DNA from: Akkermansiaceae bacterium
GTDB lineage: Bacteria > Verrucomicrobiota > Verrucomicrobiia > Verrucomicrobiales > Akkermansiaceae
Direction: 5' to 3'
Assembly (NCBI GenBank): GCA_024233135.1
Contig: JACKPZ010000045.1
Coordinates: forward strand, 1-20,128
Length of the DNA: 20,128 bases
The notes under the pieces were generated by a model. That model had not been told where the DNA came from, searched no databases, and worked only from the letters and a program-made list of their open reading frames with translations. The translations under genes were made by a program, and so were the position numbers. Positions 1-9,108 of the stretch are shown here, piece by piece (the stretch's first letter is position 1; every line of letters starts with the position of its first letter).

Positions 1-1
1 C

Positions 2-136
2 CAGCTCTACAACCTCGAAGAAGACACCGGCGAACAAGACAATGTGATTGCCAAGCACCCGGACGTCGCCGCCAAGATGCGCAAGCGCCTCGTCGCCATC
101 CGCGATGCCAAGCAGGGCATCCGCGCGATGAAGTGA
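2..136 (+). CDS. C-terminal end of a sulfatase (partial, 5' end outside window)
   Basis: An open frame enters from the left edge and ends at the TGA at 134-136, giving 44 residues. It begins QLYNLEEDTGEQDNV and continues IAKHPDVAAKMRKRL. This matches the usual tail of the arylsulfatase/choline-sulfatase superfamily, where '[ED]LYDLxxDPGExxNLA..HP.V...L' closes the protein. The catalytic half with the formylglycine motif is outside the window, so the substrate and catalytic competence cannot be judged. Sulfatases are abundant in Verrucomicrobia that feed on polysaccharides, and the next gene, a pectate lyase, starts 28 bases downstream on the same strand, so an operon is likely. The family call rests on the tail motif alone. 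Confidence 0.7.
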   Translation, partial: QLYNLEEDTGEQDNVIAKHPDVAAKMRKRLVAIRDAKQGIRAMK

Positions 137-164
137 ACCACGCGTCGGGCCGCATGAAATCCGG

Positions 165-1379
165 ATGAGAAAGAACAAGACCCGTCGATCCCTCGTTGCG
201 GCGCGTGCCGCCGCATTCGCCATCGGGATTTCCTCATCCGCCGTCGTTCCCGTTTCCCACGCGGCCCCCCTCACAGTGGATGCGATCGCGGAGTTGCCCG
301 CATCCACGCAGGGCGCGTGGCGCGAATATCTTCAGCGGTCCGCCACGGCCGCCCGTGCGGACCAGGCCGCGCTGGACGCCGAGCTTGCCGCGCACGGCAT
401 GACGCAGGCGCTTCCGGCGCCGTCCGGCGGAGACTTCAAGCTCTCCGCGAAGCCGGGCGACGCATGGTTTTCCAGCGACGAAGCGGGGCGCCTCGCCGAA
501 ATCGTTCTCTCGTGGCAGACGCCCGCCGGCGGGTGGTCGAAACACACCGGCTATTCGAAGGGAGCGAGAAAACCGGGAATGCTCTGGAGTTCCCAGTACC
601 AACCCGGCGCCCCGCCGCATTATCTCGGCACCTTCGACAACCGCTCGACCACCGAGCAGCTCCAGTTCCTCGCCGGCGTCGCCCGGGCCACCGGCCGCGA
701 GGATTGCATCGAGGGTTTCCGCAAAGGCCTTTCCTATATCTTCTCGTCGCAGTATCCGAACGGCGGCTGGCCGCAGGTCTATCCGATCGAAGGCGTCTAT
801 CACGACAACATCACGCTCAATGACGACGCGCTCGCCCATATCCTCGGATTGCTCCACGGCATCACATCGGAGGAACCGGAATTCTCCTTCGTGACCGACG
901 CGGAACGCACCCGCGCCGCCGCCGCCATGAAACGCGGAATCGATTGCGTGCTCGCGATGCAGGTGGTCCAGGACGGCAAACGAACCGGATGGGGCGCGCA
1001 ACACGACCCGCTCACGCTCGCTCCGGCCGCCGCCCGTGCGATGGAACCCGCTTCGCTCGCCAGCATCGAGACCGCGAACCTGCTCAAGGTCCTGATGAAC
1101 ATCCGCGATCCGGAGCCCGGGCTCGTGACCTGCATCGAACACGGACTCGACTGGCTCGACCACGTGAAGATCGAGGATGGAAAAACCCGCTGGGCGCGCT
1201 TTTACGACCTGCGCGACAGCCGCCCGATCTTCCCCGGCCGCGACGGCGTGATCTACGGCAGCTTTGACGAGATGGCGAAGCACAACAAGCTGGGCTACGA
1301 CTTCTACTCCGGCCGTCCCGGCAGCGTGGTGAAGAACGGCCGCAAGAAGTGGCGGAAGATGCTCGCCTCGCGGAAATGA
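165..1379 (+). CDS. Secreted pectate lyase, PL10 family (PelA/Pel-15E type)
   Basis: This 404-residue protein is predicted to cleave alpha-1,4-galacturonan (pectate) by calcium-dependent beta-elimination outside the cytoplasm. Residues 1-33 form a signal peptide: basic MRKNKTRR, a hydrophobic stretch and cleavage near SHA-A. The catalytic (alpha/alpha) domain spans about residues 95-400 and carries PL10 hallmarks: GGWSKHTGY, GTFDNRSTTEQ (D158), YPNGGWPQVYP, HDNITLNDDA (D214, D220, D221), RTGWGAQHD and the C-terminal RPIFPGRDGVIYG (R359). From memory of the Cellvibrio Pel10A structure, D158 and R359 are the likely equivalents of its key Asp and catalytic Arg; this is an unaligned inference. 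The length fits a single-domain PL10 enzyme with a short N-terminal linker. No Shine-Dalgarno sequence is visible; the start was chosen for the signal peptide. It sits between the sulfatase tail and the DUF4450 gene, with 28 and 19 base gaps. Confidence 0.88.
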   Translation: MRKNKTRRSLVAARAAAFAIGISSSAVVPVSHAAPLTVDAIAELPASTQGAWREYLQRSATAARADQAALDAELAAHGMTQALPAPSGGDFKLSAKPGDAWFSSDEAGRLAEIVLSWQTPAGGWSKHTGYSKGARKPGMLWSSQYQPGAPPHYLGTFDNRSTTEQLQFLAGVARATGREDCIEGFRKGLSYIFSSQYPNGGWPQVYPIEGVYHDNITLNDDALAHILGLLHGITSEEPEFSFVTDAERTRAAAAMKRGIDCVLAMQVVQDGKRTGWGAQHDPLTLAPAAARAMEPASLASIETANLLKVLMNIRDPEPGLVTCIEHGLDWLDHVKIEDGKTRWARFYDLRDSRPIFPGRDGVIYGSFDEMAKHNKLGYDFYSGRPGSVVKNGRKKWRKMLASRK

Positions 1380-1398
1380 ATCGCGTGGGATTCCCGTG

Positions 1399-4300
1399 AT
1401 GTCACGGACCCCGCTCATGGCGTTGCTTCTGGCCGCCGGCATGCCCGCCGCGTCGGCGGTTTCCCCGCCCGATGGGGGATTCCGCGCGGAGAACATCGGC
1501 CGCGCCCTGCGCTACCAGCCGGTGGACGGCGGCTTTTCCATCACCAACGGCGACGGATGGTTCAACCGGCCGCTCTACGGCGCTTCGTCCGCGTTCCGCG
1601 TCGACGCAGGGGACATGCCGGAGTTCTCGCTCTATCTGCCCGGCCGCGGCGGCAACCTGCGGCTCGGGTTCCGCAAGGACGCCGGCGACAAATGGCTCCA
1701 CCAGGCGGACCAGGTGACCGCCATCTATCAGGATGGAGGGATGTCTTACGAAGTGCGCGACCCCCTGCTCGGCGGCGGCGTCATCCGCCTCCGCGTGCTC
1801 GCCGCGCGGGAATGCGAGGGCCTCCTCGTCCGCGCCAGCTACGAGGGCGTCGGACAGCCGCGGATCTTGTTCGCGTTCGGCGGTGTCGACGGCTGGAAGG
1901 GCCGGCGCGGTGGCGACCTGGGATGTGAAGAGGAACCGATCGCCTCCCTGTTCCGGATGAAACCCGAACGCTGCGCGGGAAACCGCGTGACCATCGCGGA
2001 ACATGCGTTCACCACCCACGGGAAACCCGGCGCGGTCTCCGGCATCTTTCCGGAGGGCACGAAGATCACCGTGGCGGAGGCCACGGTATGGGACGACCCG
2101 GAGCGATTGTTGAAAGGCAGTGACAAGGCCGAACATCCGGTCGTCGCCGGATGGTTCCGCCTGAACCATCACGAGCCCGTTTGTTTCGGCCTCCGGCGTG
2201 GTGAAGCGGACGATTCGTGGTCCGCCGCCGGGCTGCCGGAAACCATGAGACGCGAGGAAGCGGCCCAGCGCCTCATCGGACGCAGGATGGTGGTGGAAAC
2301 ACCGGATCCATTCGTCGACTCGGCGGTCGCCGCGCTCAACTTCGCCGAGGACGCCGTGTGGGACGACCGGCAACACGTCTACCTCCACGGCGGCGTGGCG
2401 TGGCGGGTTCCGTTGTTAGGCTGGCGCGTTTCCTACGCCGGCGACGTGCTCGGTGCCCACGACCGCACGGCCGCCCACTTCGGACACTTCGCGGCGAAAC
2501 AGGACACCAGCCCGTCGCCCAAGGAAATCCCGGCGCCCGAAGAGTCCGCGAACCTCGCGCGCAACGAGACGGCGCTCCATTCCAACGGCAACATGACGGA
2601 CAACCACTACGACATGAATCTCGTCGGTGTGGACGCGCTCTTCCGCCATCTGCTGTGGACCGGAGATATGGCATTCGCCCGTCGCATGTGGCCGGTGCTC
2701 GAGCGCCACTTCGCATGGGAACGCAGGATGTTCCGGCGCGAGTTTGGCGATGAAAAGCTTCCGCTCTACGAGGCCTATGCGTGCATCTGGGCCAGCGACG
2801 ACCTCGCCTACAACGGTGGCGGAGCCACCCATGCCACGGCCTACAATCTCTATCACAACCGGATGGCCGCGCGCGTCGCAAAATGGTTGGGCGAGGATCC
2901 GTCGCCGTTCGAAGACGAGGCCGAACGGATCTCCAGGGCGATGCGCGAGCACCTCTGGCTCGCCGACCGAGGTTGGTTCGCGGAGTGGAAGGACCTGCTG
3001 GGACTCCAGCTCGCCCACCCGGAGGCGGCCGCGTGGACGTTCTATCACACGCTCGATTCCGAGGTGCCGACACCGCTCGAAGCATGGCAGATGACCCGTT
3101 TCACCGATACCCGGCTCGCGCGTTTCCCACTCCGCGGCCCGGGCATCCCGGACGGCCTGCACACGATGCCGACGACAAATTGGATGCCCTACACGTGGTC
3201 GCTCAACAACGTGGTCTTCGGCGAGATGATGCACAGCTCGCTCGGTTACTGGCAGGCGAACCGCCGCGACGGAGCCATGCCGTTGTTCAAGGGCGCGCTG
3301 GTGGATTCGATGTTCGCCGGAGCGTGCCCGGGAAACGTAGGGATGTGCACATGGTTCGATGCGAACCGCTGCGAGTCGCAGCGCGACTTCGGCGATGGGG
3401 TCGGCGCGATGTCGCGCGCGGTCATGGACGGATTGTTCGGAGTGAAACCCGATCTCCTCGACGACACGGTGACCTTTCGGCCCGGTTTTCCCTCCGGATG
3501 GGACCATGCGGCGATCGGAAACAAGAACTTCCGCTTCTCGTTCCGCCGCGATGGAATGACGGAGAGATATGAATTCACGAATTGTTTCGACCGGGCGCTT
3601 CGAGTGAAGCTGCACGCACCCGCGTTCCGGTCGAAAATCGATTCCGTCACGGTGGATGGCGAGCCGGCGGAATGGTCGGTGATGGAGGACGAGGTCGGCC
3701 TGCCGCGTGTCGAGATCACTGCGGATGCGCCGTTTTCCTCGACCATCGAGATCCGTTGGAAAGGCGATGCCATCCGCGGGATCGTTTCGAGCCCGGCGGC
3801 CCATGCCGGCGAATCCGTCACGTTCGATTGCGGCGCGAAGATCCTCGAAATCAAGGATCCGCAGGATGCGCTGGAGGAGGAATCGAACGAAGGATCCCAA
3901 CTAACAGGGATTGTGGCCGGCCTGCCCGGACACCGCACCGTGTTTGCGAAAGTCTTGCAGGGCGACCTCCGCTGGTGGCTGCCGGTGACCTTCGAGATCC
4001 TTCCGGAAGCAGATCGTCGCGACCCGGTCGATTGGAACAAGCCGGTCGAAGGGAAGACGGACACTGCCGACCTGACGCATGTCTTCAACGCGCCTGTCAC
4101 CGACATTTTCCGCAATGAATACCGCGCGCCGCGTTCGCCTTTCGTGTCGCTCGCGACTCCCAAACAAGGTATCGGAAGTTGGTGTCATCCGACGATGACC
4201 TTCGATGTCGAGGACTCCGGCCTGCGCTCGCTCGCGGCGGAGAACGAAGGCCGCATCCTGCTGCCGAACGGCGTTCCTTTCGCCACTCCGGGCGAGGCGG

Positions 4301-4770
4301 AAGGCAACAACATCGCCTTTGTCTCGCGCTGGCGGAATTATCCGGTGGAAATCAAATTCCCCCTCGAGGGCAAGGCCCGGCGCGCTTACTTCCTCGTCGC
4401 GGGTTCGACCGACGCGATGAAAAGCCGCTTCGACAATGGCGAGCTGGTCGCCACCTATCAGGACGGCACGACCGCGCGCCTCGCGCTGCGCAATCCGGAG
4501 ACCTGGTGGCCCATCGACCAGGACTATCGCATCGACGACTTCGCCTTCGCGATCAACGCGCCGCTCCCGCCGCGTGTGGATCTGAAGACAGGGGCCATCC
4601 GTTTGTTGGGGAACGGGGATTTCCGCGGCAAGGGCGGCGTGATTCCCGGCGGCGCGGCGACCGTGCTTGATCTCCCGCTCGATCCTTCGAAGCCGCTCGC
4701 CACCCTCACGCTGCGCGCGCTGGCGAACGAGGTGGTCATCGGTCTGATGGGGGTGACCCTGGAGCGATGA
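1399..4770 (+). CDS. Secreted DUF4450-family protein, putative six-hairpin glycosidase
   Basis: This is a 1123-residue exported protein. The ATG at 1399 is preferred over the adjacent GTG at 1396 because GGGA at 1387-1390 is then 8 bases away. Residues 1-20 form a signal peptide (MSRTPLMALLLAAGMPAASA). The N-terminal ~300 residues look beta-rich (RALRYQPVDGGFSITNGDGW, typical of DUF4450). About residues 300-690 resemble an (alpha/alpha)6 toroid with aromatic- and acid-rich motifs: GWRVSYAGDVLGAHDR, NMTDNHYDMNLVGVDALF, YNGGGATHATAYNLY and TNWMPYTWSLNNVVFGEMMH. A long C-terminal part (about 700-1123) appears to be beta-sandwich-like. DUF4450 proteins occur in carbohydrate loci of Bacteroidetes and Verrucomicrobia; I know of no firm activity. 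The tight spacing after the PL10 gene (19 bases) suggests action on pectin fragments, which is inference. The last 35 bases overlap the convergent RND gene. Confidence 0.8.
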   Translation: MSRTPLMALLLAAGMPAASAVSPPDGGFRAENIGRALRYQPVDGGFSITNGDGWFNRPLYGASSAFRVDAGDMPEFSLYLPGRGGNLRLGFRKDAGDKWLHQADQVTAIYQDGGMSYEVRDPLLGGGVIRLRVLAARECEGLLVRASYEGVGQPRILFAFGGVDGWKGRRGGDLGCEEEPIASLFRMKPERCAGNRVTIAEHAFTTHGKPGAVSGIFPEGTKITVAEATVWDDPERLLKGSDKAEHPVVAGWFRLNHHEPVCFGLRRGEADDSWSAAGLPETMRREEAAQRLIGRRMVVETPDPFVDSAVAALNFAEDAVWDDRQHVYLHGGVAWRVPLLGWRVSYAGDVLGAHDRTAAHFGHFAAKQDTSPSPKEIPAPEESANLARNETALHSNGNMTDNHYDMNLVGVDALFRHLLWTGDMAFARRMWPVLERHFAWERRMFRREFGDEKLPLYEAYACIWASDDLAYNGGGATHATAYNLYHNRMAARVAKWLGEDPSPFEDEAERISRAMREHLWLADRGWFAEWKDLLGLQLAHPEAAAWTFYHTLDSEVPTPLEAWQMTRFTDTRLARFPLRGPGIPDGLHTMPTTNWMPYTWSLNNVVFGEMMHSSLGYWQANRRDGAMPLFKGALVDSMFAGACPGNVGMCTWFDANRCESQRDFGDGVGAMSRAVMDGLFGVKPDLLDDTVTFRPGFPSGWDHAAIGNKNFRFSFRRDGMTERYEFTNCFDRALRVKLHAPAFRSKIDSVTVDGEPAEWSVMEDEVGLPRVEITADAPFSSTIEIRWKGDAIRGIVSSPAAHAGESVTFDCGAKILEIKDPQDALEEESNEGSQLTGIVAGLPGHRTVFAKVLQGDLRWWLPVTFEILPEADRRDPVDWNKPVEGKTDTADLTHVFNAPVTDIFRNEYRAPRSPFVSLATPKQGIGSWCHPTMTFDVEDSGLRSLAAENEGRILLPNGVPFATPGEAEGNNIAFVSRWRNYPVEIKFPLEGKARRAYFLVAGSTDAMKSRFDNGELVATYQDGTTARLALRNPETWWPIDQDYRIDDFAFAINAPLPPRVDLKTGAIRLLGNGDFRGKGGVIPGGAATVLDLPLDPSKPLATLTLRALANEVVIGLMGVTLER

Positions 4771-7700
4771 GCGATTTCCATGCCTCCACCGACCTGCGCA
4801 TGCGGCGGCGGAAGTCATCGGCGATGAGCAGCAGCATCGGCAGCAGAACCAACGTGATCGTGGTGGCGAAAACCACGCCGAAGCCGACGGAAACCGCCAT
4901 CGGCTTGAGGAACTGGGCCTGCACCGCGGTCTCCGCGAGCAGGGGAACGAGGCCGACGAACGTCGTCAGCGTGGTCAGCAGGATCGCGCGGAAACGCTGG
5001 CCCACTGCATCGGGCAGGGCTTCCGCAAGCGACATGCCGTTCGCCCGCAGCTCGTCGATGCGGTGGATGAGCACCAGCGAGTCGTTCACCACGATGCCGC
5101 TCAGCGCGAGCAGTCCGAAGACCGAGAGGATGCTCACCGGCAGACCGAACAACACATGACCCAACAGCGCGCCGATGATGCCGAAGGGAATCACCGACAT
5201 GATGGCGAGCGGTTTCGAATACGACTTCAGCGGGATCGCCAGCAGCACGTAGATCGATACGAGCGAGAGCAGGAAACCCCGCTGGAGCGATCGCATCGAC
5301 TTCATGCGTTGTTCGGCCTCGCCGCGCAGGGCGATCTCCACCGCCGGGTGCTGTGCGCGGAACTCGGGGAAAAACTCCTCCTCCAGCCGGGTGAGCACCT
5401 CCTCGCCCGACGTGACGGATTTGTCCACCTCGGCCTGGACGTTGACGATGCGGTTGTAGTCGGCGCGGCTGATCGTCGCCAGGCCGGAGCCGTATTCCGC
5501 GTCGGCGACGACGGAGAATGGAACGGCCGTGCCATCGCCGAGCCGCACGCGCATGTCGCGCAGCGTGTCGAGTTTCCCGCGCTCCTCGATGGGGTAGCGG
5601 ACCATCACCTTCACCTCGTCGCGGCCGCGTTGGACGCGCTGTGCCTCGCGGCCGTAGAAGGCGTCGCGCACGTTGAGCGCGAGGTCCCGCCGGCTGAGTC
5701 CCGCCGCCTCGCCGGCCTCGGTGAGATCGACGCGGATCTCGGGTTTGCCCGCGTCGAAGGTGTCCTTGACGTCATAGACGCCGGGATAGGTGGCGACTTG
5801 TTGTTTCAGGTCGTCGGCGGCGATGCGCAGCGCGTCAAGGTCCGGGCTCTCGAGCTGCACGTCGAGTCCCTGGCCCGGCGGACCCGCGGTGCCGGAGAAC
5901 GTGAGCGCCTTGGCACCGGCGATCGGGCCGGCCTTTTCGCGCCAGAGTTTCACCACGTCGGCGGTGGCGATGGAGCGCTCTTCGGATGGCGTGAGCTGGG
6001 CGGCGACGTTGGCCTTGGTGTTGGTGCTGGCGGAGATCTGATAGTGGCGGAGGATCTTCTCGCCGGATTTGTCCTCCAGCTCCTTCACCGCCGCTTCCAG
6101 CGCGCGGGCGATGTGTTTGGCCGAGTCGTGCAGGTGGGAAACCGGGAGGCCCTGCTCGAGTTCGAGGTTCGCCGCGATGTCATCGCGGAAGATGTCCGGG
6201 AAGAACACGAAGCGCAGTTTTCCCGCCGGAATCAGGCCGATGACGATGACCAGCACCGCAAGGAAGGCCGCGGTGACCACGTAGCGGAACGGCATCAGCC
6301 GACGCAGCAGCGGCACGAAGAAACGATGGACGAATCGTTTCAACCCGGCGGCGACCAGGTCCTGCAAACCGTAGAGCGCACGCGAGAAGATGTTCTTCGC
6401 CCGGCGGTGCACGTTGATGTGCGCGAGGTGCGACGGCAGCACCAGCTTCGACTCGATGAGCGAAAAGACGAGCACCAGGATCACCGCGGTGGCGATCTGG
6501 CCGAATACATTGCCGAGACGCCCGGACACGCCCGTCAGCGGAAGAAACGCGGCGATGGTCGTCAGCACGCCGAACACCGACGGCACGATGACCTTCGACA
6601 CCCCGCGCACAGTGGCGCGTGTCTCCGCGTCGGGAGCCTCCGGGTTTTTCTGCTCCTCTTTCGCGGTGAACACGCTCTCGCCGATGACGATGGCATCGTC
6701 GACGATCATCCCGAGCACGATGATGAACGCGAACGCGGTGATCTGGTTGATCGACAGGTCGAGCCACGGATGCGGAAACATCATGATCGCCCCGGCGATC
6801 GAAAACGGGATGCCGATGGCGACCCAGAACGCGAGCCGGAGATTGAGGAAGAGTGTCAGCGAAACGACCACCAGCAGCGTGCCGAAAATGCCGTTGTTGA
6901 TGAGCAACGCGAGCCGGCTGCGGATGGGGGTGGAGCCGTCGTTCCACGCGCTGATCTCCACACCCTCGGCCAGCGGCTTGATGTGCGGATATCGCTCGAC
7001 GAACTCACTCGCCGCGACGCTCGCCTTGATGATGTCATCTCGGCCTTCGGTGGTGATTTTCAACGAGACCGACGGCTCGCCGTCGAAACGACCGAGGATC
7101 TCCTGGTCCACGAACGCGTCACGGATCTCCGCCACGTCGCGCAGCAGGATGCGCGTGCCGTCCGCGGAAGTGCGCAGCGGCAGGTCCGCGAAGTCGCCGG
7201 CCCGGTAAGCCTGCGAGCGCGAACGCAGGCTGATCTCGCCGCGCTCGCTGCGCACGACGCCGCCTGATAGATCGATCGAGTTGTTGGAAACCGCCCGCGC
7301 GACCTCGTCGAAGGTGAGCCCGTAGGCGCGAAGTTTGTCCTCGGATACCTCGATCGAAACCTCGTAGTCACGCGAATTCAGCGTCTCGACGAACGAGATC
7401 TCCGGCAGCTTCAGCAGTTCGTCGCGCAGCGTGCGCGCGGTCTCCTTGAGCGTGGCCTCGGGCGCGTCGCCGTGCACCTCCACCCACAGGACGTCGTTGC
7501 GCCGCTTGTTCTCGCGGATGATCGGTTTCTCCGCCTGCTCGGGAAACGCGGGGATCGCGTCGACCTCGATCTTGACGTCTTCTAACAAACGATCGATCGG
7601 ATAGTCCTCGATCGCCTCGACGGTGACGGTGGCGCCGTTCTCCCGCGATTCGCTTTTGACATGGTCGATGCCCTCGACGCTCTGCAGCGACTCCTCGATC

Positions 7701-7930
7701 TTGATCGCCACGCCGCGCTCGACGTCCTCCGGCGTGCCGCCGAGGAAGGGAACCTCGACCGTGACGCTCTCCGCCGCGAAGGCGGGGAACGTTTCCTTGC
7801 GGATGCTCAGCGCGGTCCAAACGCCGACGACGAAGATGGTGACCAGCAGCACGTTGGCCACCACCGGGTTCGCGGCGAACCAGGCGATGAACTTGTGCTG
7901 GCGGATCGGATCGTCGGCCTCGGGAGTCAT
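4736..7930 (-). CDS. RND-superfamily efflux pump, inner-membrane permease (AcrB/HAE1-like)
   Basis: This 1064-residue protein is the proton-driven pump of a tripartite efflux complex. It shows the family duplication: TM1 at about residues 20-42, a periplasmic porter region, a TM2-TM6 block (INNGIFGTLLVVVSLTLFL, IPFSIAGAIMMF), a second porter region and a TM8-TM12 block (SLVSIYVLLAIPLKSYSKPL, IPFGIIGALLGHVLFGLP). The TM4 proton-relay pair is present as GMIVDDAIVIGESVF (D411, D412). In TM10 the motif is GIVVNDSLVLI, with N949 where AcrB has the relay lysine K940. The length is normal for the family. The start ATG overlaps the adaptor's stop as ATGA, implying translational coupling. The substrate is unknown; the sequence looks more like HAE1 drug/lipophile pumps than CusA metal pumps. 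Its 3' end overlaps the opposing DUF4450 gene. Confidence 0.93.
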   Translation of the reverse strand: MTPEADDPIRQHKFIAWFAANPVVANVLLVTIFVVGVWTALSIRKETFPAFAAESVTVEVPFLGGTPEDVERGVAIKIEESLQSVEGIDHVKSESRENGATVTVEAIEDYPIDRLLEDVKIEVDAIPAFPEQAEKPIIRENKRRNDVLWVEVHGDAPEATLKETARTLRDELLKLPEISFVETLNSRDYEVSIEVSEDKLRAYGLTFDEVARAVSNNSIDLSGGVVRSERGEISLRSRSQAYRAGDFADLPLRTSADGTRILLRDVAEIRDAFVDQEILGRFDGEPSVSLKITTEGRDDIIKASVAASEFVERYPHIKPLAEGVEISAWNDGSTPIRSRLALLINNGIFGTLLVVVSLTLFLNLRLAFWVAIGIPFSIAGAIMMFPHPWLDLSINQITAFAFIIVLGMIVDDAIVIGESVFTAKEEQKNPEAPDAETRATVRGVSKVIVPSVFGVLTTIAAFLPLTGVSGRLGNVFGQIATAVILVLVFSLIESKLVLPSHLAHINVHRRAKNIFSRALYGLQDLVAAGLKRFVHRFFVPLLRRLMPFRYVVTAAFLAVLVIVIGLIPAGKLRFVFFPDIFRDDIAANLELEQGLPVSHLHDSAKHIARALEAAVKELEDKSGEKILRHYQISASTNTKANVAAQLTPSEERSIATADVVKLWREKAGPIAGAKALTFSGTAGPPGQGLDVQLESPDLDALRIAADDLKQQVATYPGVYDVKDTFDAGKPEIRVDLTEAGEAAGLSRRDLALNVRDAFYGREAQRVQRGRDEVKVMVRYPIEERGKLDTLRDMRVRLGDGTAVPFSVVADAEYGSGLATISRADYNRIVNVQAEVDKSVTSGEEVLTRLEEEFFPEFRAQHPAVEIALRGEAEQRMKSMRSLQRGFLLSLVSIYVLLAIPLKSYSKPLAIMSVIPFGIIGALLGHVLFGLPVSILSVFGLLALSGIVVNDSLVLIHRIDELRANGMSLAEALPDAVGQRFRAILLTTLTTFVGLVPLLAETAVQAQFLKPMAVSVGFGVVFATTITLVLLPMLLLIADDFRRRMRRSVEAWKSLIAPGSPPSDR

Positions 7931-9096
7931 GGTTTGTCTGCGATGCGCACGGTGTTCCCTTCGCGGAAACTGGCGAGCGGCTGGGTGACGACACGCAGCG
8001 GAAGCGGGGCGACAGGTTCCGGGATGCGGGCGAGGAAATCACCGTCGCCGCCGGAAACCCGCTCGACCGGCTGGCGGCGGAGATGTGCATCCGGATCGAC
8101 GATCCAGACGTACGAGTCATCGATCAACGCGGCGTCGGGAAGCCGGTGGACGTTCTCAAGTTTCGCGCCGTCGAGCTCCGCGGTGACGAAGGTGCCGACG
8201 GGCAGGAACGACTCCGGATCGTCGAAGGGCCGCGGAATTTCGGCGATGATGTAGAGCACCTGGTTCTTCTGGTCGACCGCCGCCTCGGTGCGGGTGACTT
8301 GCGCGTCCCAGCTGAGCTTGGGTCGGTTCGGATCGCGCAGGGTCGCGTGGAGTGCCTTCGTTTCGGAGGAAACGAAAGCGAGCGGCAGCGCGAGCCTCGA
8401 CGCTTGTTCCGGCGCGAGCGGCAGACGCACCTCCGCCTTGTCGCGGGCGATCAACGAGCCGAGCGGGGCGCCCGCGGTGACGACGTCGCCGGGGCTCGCG
8501 GTGCGGGTCTGCACGATCGCGTTGAACGGCGCGCGGATCGAAGTGCGTTCGAGATCGAGCAGGGCCTGCTCGACGGCGGCCTGCGCGGCATCCACCGCGG
8601 CGCGGGCGGATGCGAGCTGCGGTTTGCGGAGCGTGAACTCCGGCGCGTCCTCGAGTTTTCGTCCGGAGGCCTCCCAATCCTCGCTGGCGATGCGCGAGCG
8701 GGTTTCCTCGTCGGCCAGCGTCTGCTTCGCGGCGGCCAGGGCGGATTCGCGTCCGGCGAGCGCGCTCTTGTAATCCGCCTCCTCGATCTTGGCCAACAAA
8801 TCGCCCGCCTTCACCGCGCGGCCGGGATCGAAGTCCGGCGCGATCGCCTCGATTCGACCGCCGGCGAGGCCGGAAACCTCGGTCTCGTGATACGCCCGCA
8901 CGTTGCCGTAGGTGGAGATTTTCGGAACCGCGTCGGCAGGCTCCGACTCGACGATCACGACGCGCGGCACCGCGACGACCGGCTTGCGCGGCGGCGGCGT
9001 CTTGCGCGACTTCACCAGCATCACGATGAGACCCACCGCCACCAGCAGGATGAGCGGGGCGAGCAACAGGTTGAGGATCTTCTTGCCGGTGGTCAT
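7927..9096 (-). CDS. RND efflux periplasmic adaptor (membrane fusion protein, HlyD/MexA-like)
   Basis: This 389-residue adaptor should link the inner-membrane pump to the outer-membrane channel. It has an N-terminal transmembrane anchor (about residues 9-27, LLLAPLILLVAVGLIVMLV) instead of a lipobox. A first lipoyl half-motif follows (GGRIEAIAPDFDPGRAVKAG), then a helical hairpin rich in Ala/Glu/Arg at about 110-185. The second lipoyl half follows (TSIRAPFNAIVQTRTASPGD), then beta-barrel and membrane-proximal domains. Length and domain order are normal for the family. It lies 12 bases after the channel gene's TAA and overlaps the pump start by four bases, so the three genes form one operon. 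No Shine-Dalgarno sequence precedes the ATG, so translation may depend on coupling to the upstream gene. Confidence 0.92.
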   Translation of the reverse strand: MTTGKKILNLLLAPLILLVAVGLIVMLVKSRKTPPPRKPVVAVPRVVIVESEPADAVPKISTYGNVRAYHETEVSGLAGGRIEAIAPDFDPGRAVKAGDLLAKIEEADYKSALAGRESALAAAKQTLADEETRSRIASEDWEASGRKLEDAPEFTLRKPQLASARAAVDAAQAAVEQALLDLERTSIRAPFNAIVQTRTASPGDVVTAGAPLGSLIARDKAEVRLPLAPEQASRLALPLAFVSSETKALHATLRDPNRPKLSWDAQVTRTEAAVDQKNQVLYIIAEIPRPFDDPESFLPVGTFVTAELDGAKLENVHRLPDAALIDDSYVWIVDPDAHLRRQPVERVSGGDGDFLARIPEPVAPLPLRVVTQPLASFREGNTVRIADKP

Positions 9097-9108
9097 GCGG
9101 TGAAATGG

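Noticed and set aside
154..168. Four-codon ORF (MKSG) whose TGA overlaps the PL10 start as ATGA
   Set aside because: It could be a coupling leader, but it has no ribosome-binding site and such short frames are expected by chance.
2416..3900. 494-codon minus-strand frame within the DUF4450 gene
   Set aside because: No family features are visible; the opposing frame has a signal peptide and family motifs.
5063..7267. 734-codon open frame on the plus strand opposite the RND pump gene
   Set aside because: It is antisense to a clear RND pump with conserved motifs and has low-complexity Arg/His/Asp-rich composition with no recognisable domain, as expected for a GC-rich shadow frame.
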